A stretch of DNA of 64,000 bases, from assembly GCA_910579465.1 (NCBI GenBank), contig CAJTUB010000006.1, positions 22,440 to 86,439 on the forward strand, in the 5' to 3' direction. Position numbers and translations under genes: made by a program. Below the pieces are notes generated by a model that was given only the letters and a program-made list of their open reading frames with translations, was not told where the DNA came from and searched no databases. Origin of the DNA: an uncultured Lachnospiraceae bacterium (lineage in GTDB: Bacteria > Bacillota > Clostridia > Lachnospirales > Lachnospiraceae). How positions within the stretch are numbered: the stretch's first letter is position 1; each line of letters begins with the position of its first letter. Positions 50,885 to 58,615 of the stretch are shown piece after piece.

Positions 50885-50913
50885 AGTGTATGAGAGGGCG
50901 GGGGGAAATATGC
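50885..50913 (-). promoter_or_regulatory. Sigma-E promoter of spoIIID
   Basis: GCATATTT, 13 bases, CATACACT on the minus strand; both boxes fit the Bacillus sigma-E consensus (KMATATTT and CATACAMT) exactly. The start point near 50878 gives a leader of about 22 bases. Confidence 0.85.
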
Positions 50914-51006
50914 TTATTCATCTTGTTCTGCCTGATACAAGAGAAACAACTTCCTCGTATTTTGCTTTTATCTCTCACCGACGCCATTTATCATGCCACA
51001 AGCTCT

Positions 51007-51909
51007 TTATACCTCACTTTTCCTCTTTACCGGATACCAAAGCTCGATATATCCGTACTCTGCATCTCCTCCGTAGATTTCAAAGTCAGCTCCCGGAACC
51101 CGCTCATAATTGGCAGTCGGTAACCACTCCGAATAAAAACGCTTCTGCAGATTTTCTAATACTTCAAAAAAGTTCTCATCCCAACGGAACCTCTCCGACG
51201 GAAAAACCGCATAGGTCCGTGCCGGAATGTGTTGTACCACATAGCCCTCTGTTTTAGAAGTATCCGATACAAAAGAACACAGCATGTACGGGAAGGTATT
51301 TCCTTCCGTTTCGCGGTAATTTTCCACACCGTGAATCTTACACAAATCCTGTGCCACAAACTTCGGCAAATCACCGGAATCTATAAACAATTTCTCGTAG
51401 GCTCCGTTCCGATGACACTGTTGCCAAAGCTCCGCCGGACTCACATAGCCTTCTTCTCCCGACAATGACGCAACGGTCTCAATACCAAATACATCAAATG
51501 CCTCTTTTGTTTCAATTCTGTAATTCATCTCTTTTTCTCCTTTGATTGAAATTTGAAAGGAAATTCGCGGATACGCTTTTAACTCTACGCCGGGCTGCTT
51601 CGCCTCATTTGGCGTAACCCCGTGAAGATTCGCAAACGCTCTGGCAAAGGACACCGGAGAATCATAACCGTATTTTAACGCTACATCAATCACCTTGGCA
51701 TCGGAATTCTGCAATTCAATCGCCGCCTGAGTCAGACGTCTTCTTCGTATGTATTCTGCCAATGACACATCTGTAATAAAAGAAAACATCCGCTGAAAAT
51801 TGTAGGACGAACATCCTGCCTTCCCGGCTGCCTTGGAATAATCAATCTCTTCTGTCAGATTCCTTTCGATGTAGTCCAGTGCCTCATTCATTTTCGTTAA
51901 CCAATCCAT
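51007..51909 (-). CDS. AraC-family regulator with GyrI-like effector domain
   Basis: A 300-residue regulator. The ATG at 51909 follows AAAGGAGGAG and starts MDWLTKMNEALDYIE; six upstream codons are not used. The AraC HTH domain comes first (about 1-105: YSKAAGKAGCSSYNFQRMF and VIDVALKYGYDSPVSFARAF). The C-terminal half (about 135-300) is a GyrI/BmrR-like effector domain with the end motif DFEIYGGDAEYGYIELWYPV. Such proteins (Rob or SoxS-like fusions) respond to drugs or other ligands. It lies between spoIIID and the flagellar block; the leader upstream is a decayed copy of the spoIIID leader. Confidence 0.88.
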   Translation of the reverse strand: MDWLTKMNEALDYIERNLTEEIDYSKAAGKAGCSSYNFQRMFSFITDVSLAEYIRRRRLTQAAIELQNSDAKVIDVALKYGYDSPVSFARAFANLHGVTPNEAKQPGVELKAYPRISFQISIKGEKEMNYRIETKEAFDVFGIETVASLSGEEGYVSPAELWQQCHRNGAYEKLFIDSGDLPKFVAQDLCKIHGVENYRETEGNTFPYMLCSFVSDTSKTEGYVVQHIPARTYAVFPSERFRWDENFFEVLENLQKRFYSEWLPTANYERVPGADFEIYGGDAEYGYIELWYPVKRKSEV

Positions 51910-51964
51910 CGTATCTCCTCCTTTCAATCAAAAGTATATCCCATTCCCTCTGCTGCTTCACAAC

Positions 51965-52003
51965 TTATTGTGCACAGTTTTGTTCTGTACTACATCCTTC
52001 CAA
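51965..52003 (-). other. 12-codon relic frame in duplicated spoIIID leader
   Basis: TTG at 52003, preceded by GGAGGG, reads MEGCSTEQNCAQ and stops. The first four residues equal those of SpoIIID. The surrounding 51992-52055 is similar to 50845-50910 in front of spoIIID. It may be a leader peptide of the AraC/GyrI gene or simply a scrap of a lost copy. Confidence 0.45.
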
Positions 52004-52089
52004 TTCCATACCCTCCTGCAGATTTTTTAAAACGTACGAAGGGAAGGAAAAAATGAAGCTGGTCGTAACCTTCACAAACAGCTACGTCC

Positions 52090-52095
52090 ATTATA
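52090..52095 (-). promoter_or_regulatory. Extended -10 box upstream of the AraC/GyrI gene
   Basis: TTGCTATAAT on the minus strand is an extended -10 (TGC then TATAAT) about 180 bases upstream of the gene. No good -35 is seen. Confidence 0.35.
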
Positions 52096-52099
52096 GCAA

Positions 52100-52135
52100 G
52101 GGGCTGTTGCAAACACTGTGAACCGCAACAGCCCC
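52100..52135. terminator. Strong hairpin downstream of the secreted-protein gene
   Basis: GGGGCTGTTGC and GCAACAGCCCC pair perfectly over 11 bp with a 14-base loop. It lacks a T run on the minus strand (TTGCTATAAT follows). The GGCTGTTGC arm recurs in the terminator at 32766-32802. Confidence 0.6.
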
Positions 52136-52142
52136 AGTCAAA

Positions 52143-52168
52143 TGCCCCGCAGCTTTCGCTACGGGGCA
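52143..52168. terminator. Second hairpin downstream of the secreted-protein gene
   Basis: TGCCCCG and CGGGGCA form a 7-bp stem with an inner AGC/GCT pairing. It is the first hairpin after the stop at 52202 on the minus strand. Confidence 0.6.
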
Positions 52169-52201
52169 TAACTTAACTTTTCTTTCCTGTCAGCCTCCCT
52201 C

Positions 52202-53944
52202 TTACGGAGCAGGTGTCGGGGTAGGCACCGGCGTCGGCGACACAGCAGGGTTCCTTGCGATTTTTCCGCTGTTTCTGCTGATTACCTCAGCCTTTTCGCC
52301 GGTTACGGACGTATTGGAAACGACAACACGGATATAGTAGCCGACATCATCATTCGTAATCGTATATTTACTGTTTGCATAGCCGATACCCGACATAATA
52401 TCCGTATAGGTGCCGTTTGCCGTGCTGCTGCGCTGCCATACATACTTAATATCACCCGAAATTGCATTGTTGCTCGTTGCGACGCTGATGACACCACCCG
52501 GATAGTGGGAGGTGGCAGAAAGTGCCGCATAGGTTACCTTATCATATAAAACCGGATATGGATACTTCTCATAGGTGGACGGAAGCTCCATCTTATTTTC
52601 TGCTGTCACACGGAATATGAGATAGCTTCCGGTCAGCGCCTTAGAGCTGCTTACCTTTACTGTCTTTCCTGCCTTTAAGGTCGACCACTTTAACTCGCTT
52701 AACTCCTCTGCAGTCAGATTGTCCGGGTCGTCTACCACTGCAAACTGGTAGTTTACCGGATTCGCCGACGTTGACACGTTCGTCAGGGTGATACCGGCAT
52801 TCCCGGTCTTTGTCGCCTGATATGCGAGCTTAATATCCCTTGCCACATTCGGCTCGGCTACCGCAAACGGAACCAGCACCTCCCGGACTGCCGATGCAGA
52901 ACGGCGCTCATTTGCCGCAGTACGCACATACACATAAATTCCTGTGATAGTTCCATCTTCTGCAGTCTGGCATTTATATTTTCCCGGATTTGCAGCAACC
53001 AGGCTCTTGTCAATCTTTGCATTTGCAGCCACATCCAGAACCAGCGGCACTGCGATTGCAGTTACTCTCCGGTTGGTAAGCGGCAGAATGTCAAAGTCTA
53101 CGACAGGAACGGACATAAGATTGGTCGTGGCAGTTCTCGAATACACCGGCACCAGATTCCAATCCTTGTTATTTAAGGAATATTCCATTCCGTTACGGAT
53201 GGAGAGCGTCATATTTGCATTATTGACCGTGACCGAAGGAGCTGCTGCCTTTTTCTGTATCTGCAGTCTCGCCTCGGAGCTGAAACGCTTGCCGCTGATG
53301 CCATCTGCCGTATCTGCATCGTTAATTGCCTTGATTCTGAAATACAGCGTAACGCCTTTTGCATTCATATGTGCGATATTCAGCTTGTCAAAAGGCTGCC
53401 AGTTTCCTGTGCTGTCCTTTTTCCATTCAATCCGGTTCACATCAAAAAAGGCTGTCTCAGCGCCGCCGCGCTTTGTAAAGAACAGGATATAGCCCGTCTG
53501 GCTGGAAAAATTGGCATACTTATCATATACTTTCTTCCATTCCTCGACATCAACTACATCCGCCGCGGAAATATCTCCTACAAACTTTGCGGAAAGTCTT
53601 TCCTCCGCCTCGATATAACGGGCGGTAACAAGGGAATCCTGGTCTCCCTTTAAATAAATACGGGTCGTTACTCCCGGCTTTACCCAGGAAATATCAAACA
53701 CTGCCTTTCCGTCAGCGCCCACCGGTACAGACTCCCACACGGACGCATTGGCATTTTCACTATAATAGATGATTGTATTTTTGCCGCCTGTAACCTCTAT
53801 GGACTCGTACTGGTAGTCCACCTTAATCGAAGAATCCGGCAGCATTGTCGCGTTCCCTGCCGCCTCAGCACTCTTCGGAGCGCATAAAAGCGGTACGATT
53901 AGCATGCCAAGCATGCATGCCAGTTTTTTAACCTGTTTCATCAA
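52202..53944 (-). CDS. Secreted beta-rich protein at the end of the flagellar block
   Basis: A 580-residue protein with a signal peptide (about residues 1-29, cut near AEA-A). The rest is rich in Thr, Val and Asn, in a pattern suggesting several immunoglobulin-like beta domains: around residues 35-125, 235-290, 370-450 and 470-560, the last with GDIKYVWQRSSTANGTYTDI like bacterial surface Ig domains. The end is a Pro/Thr tail (SPTPVPTPTPAP) with no sorting signal or cell-wall repeat. It starts ten bases after the chaperone gene and so probably belongs to the flagellar transcript. It may be a secreted sheath-like or adhesion protein. I do not recognise a family. Confidence 0.7.
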   Translation of the reverse strand: MMKQVKKLACMLGMLIVPLLCAPKSAEAAGNATMLPDSSIKVDYQYESIEVTGGKNTIIYYSENANASVWESVPVGADGKAVFDISWVKPGVTTRIYLKGDQDSLVTARYIEAEERLSAKFVGDISAADVVDVEEWKKVYDKYANFSSQTGYILFFTKRGGAETAFFDVNRIEWKKDSTGNWQPFDKLNIAHMNAKGVTLYFRIKAINDADTADGISGKRFSSEARLQIQKKAAAPSVTVNNANMTLSIRNGMEYSLNNKDWNLVPVYSRTATTNLMSVPVVDFDILPLTNRRVTAIAVPLVLDVAANAKIDKSLVAANPGKYKCQTAEDGTITGIYVYVRTAANERRSASAVREVLVPFAVAEPNVARDIKLAYQATKTGNAGITLTNVSTSANPVNYQFAVVDDPDNLTAEELSELKWSTLKAGKTVKVSSSKALTGSYLIFRVTAENKMELPSTYEKYPYPVLYDKVTYAALSATSHYPGGVISVATSNNAISGDIKYVWQRSSTANGTYTDIMSGIGYANSKYTITNDDVGYYIRVVVSNTSVTGEKAEVISRNSGKIARNPAVSPTPVPTPTPAP

Positions 53945-53954
53945 AATCCCTCCT

Positions 53955-54443
53955 TTATTTCTTCTTATCCATAAAAAATGACTTGTCTGCCACTGCTCCC
54001 GTCATATTCTTATAGTAGCCGCTGACGGTCTCGCTGCTGCGTTTAAAGTTCTTAATTTCCTTTTTCTTTTCTCCCAGACAGATTCCGAGACGAGCCTTAT
54101 TCTGCTCCTCCAGCGCACAAAGGGCAGCGCCCTTTTCAAGCACTGTCTTGATTCTCTGCTGCAAAACCTTAATCCGCGGTTCAAATGCCTTTTTGTACTC
54201 CTCTATCACCGGCTTTACTTTGGCAAAGACAGCTTCAAAGCCCGTATCAAACTCTGATATCTTCTGGATATACACATCCTTTTTATCCATCAGTTCAGTA
54301 AACTCTTCCATGGAAAACTTCTCTCCTGACAAAACGGCTTCCTGCCCCTTTGTTAATCCTAAAAGTTCATCCAGAAACTGCTCTTTCTTTTGTATTGTAT
54401 CTTCCAATATCTTAAAATAAGCGGAAAACTCCTGTGGCTCCAA
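53955..54443 (-). CDS. FliT/FlgN-type flagellar export chaperone candidate
   Basis: A 162-residue, almost fully helical protein. The start is a TTG at 54443, six bases after GGAGGG. Long heptad stretches (about 5-60 and 70-145) and the charge pattern match small flagellar chaperones of the FlgN/FliT kind. In Bacillus subtilis fliT follows fliD and fliS, exactly the position here, so FliT is favoured. Such chaperones hold filament-cap or hook-junction proteins for export. Sequence conservation in these families is weak, so the identification rests largely on context. Confidence 0.6.
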   Translation of the reverse strand: MEPQEFSAYFKILEDTIQKKEQFLDELLGLTKGQEAVLSGEKFSMEEFTELMDKKDVYIQKISEFDTGFEAVFAKVKPVIEEYKKAFEPRIKVLQQRIKTVLEKGAALCALEEQNKARLGICLGEKKKEIKNFKRSSETVSGYYKNMTGAVADKSFFMDKKK

Positions 54444-54489
54444 TCCAATCCCTCCGACCGCCTGCCTGCACAGACTTTTTTAATGAGCA

Positions 54490-54521
54490 AGAACAGCCGT
54501 AACGTATCGTCCGGCTGTTCT
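54490..54521. terminator. Hairpin between fliS and the chaperone gene
   Basis: AGAACAGCCG and CGGCTGTTCT form a perfect 10-bp stem with a 12-base loop. There is no T run, so it may be an attenuator or processing site lowering expression of the downstream genes. Confidence 0.5.
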
Positions 54522-54536
54522 GCCTGTTTATTGTTC

Positions 54537-54926
54537 TTATTTTACATAGAGGTTATTTTTCCGCATAACCTCTTTCCAAAGGTCTCTCATGTTTCTGATC
54601 TGCCCCAGTGCTTCCTCCAGCAATGCCTTATCCTTTTTGATATTTGCCTGTACTAAAAGCCCGTAAATATACTCATAAATCACATCAAAATCTTTGGCCG
54701 TTGCATACTTAAAATCTAAGGTAGAACGGAACTCCGTAATAATGTTCTGCACTTTGATAATATAGGTGCTTGCTTTCTGGTAATCCGACTTCTCAAGACC
54801 AAGCATCGCAATATTGCAAAACTTAATTGCTCCGTCGTACAGCATTAATGTCAAATCCGCAGGTGTCGCCGTGTTAATTTTAGTTCCCTGATATAAACTT
54901 GCTGCATTTGTTGGTGGCATACGCAA
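54537..54926 (-). CDS. fliS: Flagellin-specific chaperone FliS
   Basis: A 129-residue four-helix protein. ASLYQGTKINTATPADLTLM and LMLYDGAIKFCNIA are the family landmarks, and the last helix ends in a typical RNMRDLWKEV stretch. FliS binds the C-terminus of flagellin and prevents early polymerisation; in Bacillus it also belongs to the FliW-CsrA-flagellin homeostasis loop. It lies 35 bases after fliD. No flagellin gene is in the window. Confidence 0.95.
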   Translation of the reverse strand: MRMPPTNAASLYQGTKINTATPADLTLMLYDGAIKFCNIAMLGLEKSDYQKASTYIIKVQNIITEFRSTLDFKYATAKDFDVIYEYIYGLLVQANIKKDKALLEEALGQIRNMRDLWKEVMRKNNLYVK

Positions 54927-54961
54927 TACCGTCCTTTCTTAAACTACTGGCCTTTGTTCTG

Positions 54962-57280
54962 TTACTTTCCTCCTAAACCAAGCATGGAAGCCAGCGAACT
55001 TGACTGGCTGCTCAGCTTGCTGAGGGCTGTCTCCATAGCGGCAAACTGCTTATAGTACCGGTCCTCGATTTCCTGCAAACGCTTCTCCTGCTTCGTCAGT
55101 TCCTTTTTATAGCTGGTAAGATCCTTCGTCAGCTTCTTGTCGTTGTAGAAGGTAAGAGCACTGCTCAGCTCGGTTGCCTTCATCTTATCCTTCATTGTGT
55201 TATACAGATTGTTGGAAATCGTCTGCAGTACTTCCATCACCTTTTCCGGGTCTTCCTCGATTGCCTTACGGAGCTTATCATCATAAAGCATACCGTCCGG
55301 GTCTTCCTGGTCGCCGTAAATATGCAGCTTTCCGCGCTCTGTATACTTTGTCGTACAGATACCGAAGGACGAAAGCGCATAGTTCTTACCATCTACCTCA
55401 ACAGCGCCGTTTAATGCGCCGCGCATTGCGGTAAGAAGCGAGCCCAGGGTATTATCACGGCGGAGCAGGGAGTCCTTAATCTTTGTCTCCCACTTCTCTA
55501 CCTCCGTATCGCTCATCGCATCCTTCTGCTCATCCGTCAGCGGCTCATAGCCTCTTGCGGATTCTGCATAATACGCCTTGTTTAACTCATCAATCAGAGT
55601 GTTATAATCCTTTACGAACTGCTTTACCATATTGTAAACGCCGTCCGTATCCTGCGCTACATTAATCGCAACCGTCTTCCCCGGCTCTGCGGACACTAAA
55701 TCCAGCGTCAGTCCGTTGACCGAAATACTGTTGGAGGAAGACTCGATTTCAGCGCCGTTTACCGTAATCTTTGCATCACTTGCGGCAAATACGGTCATTC
55801 CCATTGCATTGGAGCTTCCGCTCACTGCCGTACCGTCAATATTACCAAGTCCGATGGCTGCAAGTGCACCACTGGACGGGTCAAATGCCTGGATATCTGC
55901 ATAAGTGTCAATATGTCCGGCGAGAGCGGTTCTCGCTGCTGCCATATCGGCATTGCTGCTGTCTGCCAGAATGTCTGCCTTCTTTGCATCAAGTGCTGCG
56001 ACCGCGTCCGCCGAGGTATTGTAATTTTCCACCTCGTCCTCTGCATATGCCTGCAGCGCGTTCTGATAAGCCGTCTGATACTCTGCGGTATCATAGCCGG
56101 TCCCCTCGGTATAGTTGCCGAGCTTTGCAAGGAACTCTGTCTCCTTCTCACCGTAAGCGGTCAGGATATCCTGCTCCTCTGTGGTCAGGTCTGCGGCGTC
56201 CTTTGCCTGCAGCTTCTGGATATCGGCATAGGATACATCCTTCAGCGTCTCATTCTCGCCGTAAACCTCCTCAAAGGTAACGCGCTCATGCTCCGACTTT
56301 GCCATACGCGCAGCGTCTGCCTGCAAAGCCTTTGCCTGCTCTTCGGTCAACTCCTTGCCATAAATCGTTACGGCAGTGCCGTTCTCCATTGCATCCTTTA
56401 TCTGTGCGGCAATTCCACCGTCTATCTCAGCCTTTGCAAGACTTCCTGCCGTATTCCCTTCAGTCTTTTCAAGCAGAAGCTGGTAAGCATCCTTAAGCTT
56501 TGTCTCCTCTTCGGTCAGCTCCTCTCCGTTTGCTGCCTTTGTGAGAACTTCGACAATGGAAGCCGAATCACTTGCCTCGATTACCGACATTGCCTCATTA
56601 AACTTTGTCTTGTCTTCCGCAGACATGCTACCATAGCCAGCCAGTGCATAAATGCTCTTTCTTGCCTCGGCGCTGGAAGGATTCTCCATGCTTGTCGTAA
56701 TCGAAAAGGAATTTTCCGTTCCGCTCTGCCTAGAGCTGATATATAAGCACTGTCTCGTTTCATCAAAGTTTACGTTTAAGCCTACCTCTTTGCAGCTTGC
56801 AGAAAAGTCTGCAAATGTAGTATCCGCATCGATTACCAGCTCTGTGCTCTTATCGCCGCAGGAAAGGGAAATCTTTGTACCTGCTGCCACACCGGCATCC
56901 ACAAGCTTCGAGCGTGCCGTCAGCTTCTCATCGGAGGTAAACTTGCCGCCGGTTACATACTGGGCACTTGCCACCGACTCTACCGTTACATAATGCGTTC
57001 CAATCGGCGCCGACGCGCTTGCCTTCGCCGTTACAATCTTATCATTGGCTGAGGTCGTCTTCTTCGCAAGATAGTTACCCTGCGTCTTCATCTTGGAAAG
57101 AGAACCCGTATAGAACGAATAAATCTTTGTATTAAAGTCCTTCCACTTTTCCGTCAGCCACTCATTTCTCGTTATCTTATTTTCAACCTTCGTTACTCTT
57201 GTCCGTTCCGCAGACATCAACTGCTTAATTAATGTGTCTGTATCCAGACCGGATATCATACCTGATAATCCAATACCCAT
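54962..57280 (-). CDS. fliD: Flagellar filament cap protein FliD with large insertion
   Basis: A 772-residue protein. I use the ATG at 57280, five bases after GGAGG, which starts MGIGLSGMISGLDTDTLI, the conserved FliD N-terminus. Residues about 1-110 are the N-terminal coiled domain. The C-terminal domain (about 510-772) contains VKQFVKDYNTLIDELNKAYY and the final coiled coil LTKQEKRLQEIEDRYYKQF. Between them lies an unusually long Glu/Ala/Lys-rich helical insertion (about 200-470). FliD caps the growing filament and can bind mucin. Bacillus FliD has about 500 residues, so about 270 are extra. Confidence 0.94.
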   Translation of the reverse strand: MGIGLSGMISGLDTDTLIKQLMSAERTRVTKVENKITRNEWLTEKWKDFNTKIYSFYTGSLSKMKTQGNYLAKKTTSANDKIVTAKASASAPIGTHYVTVESVASAQYVTGGKFTSDEKLTARSKLVDAGVAAGTKISLSCGDKSTELVIDADTTFADFSASCKEVGLNVNFDETRQCLYISSRQSGTENSFSITTSMENPSSAEARKSIYALAGYGSMSAEDKTKFNEAMSVIEASDSASIVEVLTKAANGEELTEEETKLKDAYQLLLEKTEGNTAGSLAKAEIDGGIAAQIKDAMENGTAVTIYGKELTEEQAKALQADAARMAKSEHERVTFEEVYGENETLKDVSYADIQKLQAKDAADLTTEEQDILTAYGEKETEFLAKLGNYTEGTGYDTAEYQTAYQNALQAYAEDEVENYNTSADAVAALDAKKADILADSSNADMAAARTALAGHIDTYADIQAFDPSSGALAAIGLGNIDGTAVSGSSNAMGMTVFAASDAKITVNGAEIESSSNSISVNGLTLDLVSAEPGKTVAINVAQDTDGVYNMVKQFVKDYNTLIDELNKAYYAESARGYEPLTDEQKDAMSDTEVEKWETKIKDSLLRRDNTLGSLLTAMRGALNGAVEVDGKNYALSSFGICTTKYTERGKLHIYGDQEDPDGMLYDDKLRKAIEEDPEKVMEVLQTISNNLYNTMKDKMKATELSSALTFYNDKKLTKDLTSYKKELTKQEKRLQEIEDRYYKQFAAMETALSKLSSQSSSLASMLGLGGK

Positions 57281-57328
57281 AACAACCTCCATTCCCGGTC
57301 TGCCGGAAAGCAAACCGTACGATTCTGT

Positions 57329-57718
57329 TTATCTCTTTTCATCTACCATAAGCCCTGCCAGCTCCCACATCTTAGAAAGCATCTCCAGGGTCTCTTCCGG
57401 CGGGATTTCACGGATTACCTCTTCCGTTTCCTCATCGATTACTTTAATGGAAACTCTCTTGGTCTCCTCATGGTAAGCGAACTCACACTTTGTCTTTGCA
57501 TGCCGCATTGTCTGGTTGGCATGGTCTACTGCGTTCTTAATCCGTCTGGAAACATTCTCCTCATTTCCCTGCTGCTCCTGCATCTGAAGCTGGGACTCTG
57601 CCGCAGGCTCTGCCGGTCTCTCCGCAGGCTTCTCTACCTTCGGCTTTACCTCCGGACGGCTTGCCGCCGTGTCCGTATAAACAGGCTTATTTACCATCGT
57701 TCCGCTTTCAATTTTCAT
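57329..57718 (-). CDS. flaG: FlaG-family flagellar protein
   Basis: A 129-residue protein. The first 65 residues are a Pro/Glu/Gln-rich disordered stretch. The C-terminal 65 residues form the FlaG domain, with CEFAYHEETKRVSIKVID and IREIPPEETLEML. FlaG proteins influence filament length. It is the first gene of the flaG-fliD-fliS transcript, and a sigma-D-type promoter lies about 80 bases upstream. GGAGG lies nine bases before the ATG. Confidence 0.92.
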   Translation of the reverse strand: MKIESGTMVNKPVYTDTAASRPEVKPKVEKPAERPAEPAAESQLQMQEQQGNEENVSRRIKNAVDHANQTMRHAKTKCEFAYHEETKRVSIKVIDEETEEVIREIPPEETLEMLSKMWELAGLMVDEKR

Positions 57719-57797
57719 ATCCGTACACCTCCATGTTTGGCTTGTTGGCGTCCTCTGCCGACTCCGTTCTGACAGAAAATCATTTCTTTATACCTTT

Positions 57798-57825
57798 ATA
57801 TCGGACAAAAACGGTGAAAAATTAA
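57798..57825 (-). promoter_or_regulatory. Sigma-D (sigma-28) type promoter of flaG-fliD-fliS
   Basis: On the minus strand TTAA, 16 bases, TCCGATAT (Bacillus consensus TAAA, 14-16 bases, GCCGATAT). The -35 box lies in the loop of the terminator hairpin that ends the csrA transcript. Confidence 0.65.
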
Positions 57826-57855
57826 CCCTGCAGGGAAAGTTTTTCACCGTTTTTT
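57806..57855 (-). terminator. Terminator after csrA
   Basis: AACGGTGAAAAA and TTTTTCACCGTT form a perfect 12-bp stem, flanked by A and T runs (57810-57821 and 57840-57851). On the minus strand the stem is followed by TTTGTCC. Confidence 0.8.
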
Positions 57856-57878
57856 TACATTGTTTTCTTCTTTAAAAT

Positions 57879-58097
57879 TTAAAACATATCGCTCAGGATT
57901 TCCGGAGACGTGTCGTTCGAAACTGCTTCCTTGTTCGCCTCCTGAATCTGCATATAAATCTCCTTCCGGTACAGCGGCACTGACTTCGGCGCATTAATGC
58001 CGATTTTTACCTGCTCTCCCTTTATTTCAAGGATGGTTATCTCTATATCATGTCCTATCATAATAGATTCATTGATTTTTCTTGACAGGGCCAGCAT
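57879..58097 (-). CDS. csrA: Carbon storage regulator CsrA
   Basis: A 72-residue RNA-binding dimer. MLALSRKINESIMIGHDIEI and the GINAPKSVPLYRKEIY core are conserved, including the RNA-contacting Leu4, Arg6 and the Arg near 46. CsrA represses translation of flagellin mRNA in Bacillus and is antagonised by FliW, whose gene stops three bases upstream. The extra C-terminal tail (about residues 55-72) is normal for Firmicutes. A terminator follows. Confidence 0.96.
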   Translation of the reverse strand: MLALSRKINESIMIGHDIEITILEIKGEQVKIGINAPKSVPLYRKEIYMQIQEANKEAVSNDTSPEILSDMF

Positions 58098-58100
58098 ACC

Positions 58101-58565
58101 TTATTCCCCCTTTGCCTCTTTGCTCTTTTTCACCTGCTCATATATATTATATTTAATCACATAGTCCGGATTCTCCGCAATAATCTGACAGCCCTTTCTG
58201 GTATCAGCGTTAATTACTAACGGCGCCTTCAGATTTACGGTCATCTTTGTGATATCGGACGGCACACTTAAGGTAAGGAGAATAATAATATTTTCCTCTG
58301 TCAGCTCACCGATTGGCTGCAATACATCGTCCTCTACAACCGGGTTATAGTCTGTCATAACTGAAAGCGGGCTGATGACCGGGAGTGCAAGTTCCGGTAC
58401 ATCCAGGCTCTGCAGCCAGGAAATTGTACTGCCGTTTCTCTCTTCGCTATTATACAGAATGGTATAACGCCTGCAGTCTTCAAATCCGATAATACCGTCT
58501 TCAAAGGTAATTACCTTGTCCTCATCCAGATCAATTTCCCCAAAATGTTTTGTTTTTACTAACAT
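58101..58565 (-). CDS. fliW: Flagellar assembly factor FliW
   Basis: A 154-residue protein. The ATG at 58565 lies eight bases after AAAGGAG; six earlier codons are not used. FGEIDLDEDKVITFEDGIIG and FEDCRRYTILYN are FliW landmarks, with the late KAPLVINADTRKGCQII. FliW binds CsrA and flagellin in turn, so flagellin translation follows export. It is coupled to csrA with a three-base gap. This regulatory pair suggests that the main flagellin mRNA, elsewhere in the genome, is CsrA-controlled. Confidence 0.96.
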   Translation of the reverse strand: MLVKTKHFGEIDLDEDKVITFEDGIIGFEDCRRYTILYNSEERNGSTISWLQSLDVPELALPVISPLSVMTDYNPVVEDDVLQPIGELTEENIIILLTLSVPSDITKMTVNLKAPLVINADTRKGCQIIAENPDYVIKYNIYEQVKKSKEAKGE

Positions 58566-58615
58566 TCCTGTTTCTCCTTTCATTTTTCCCGGTTATCGTT
58601 ATCTTTATTTATCTA

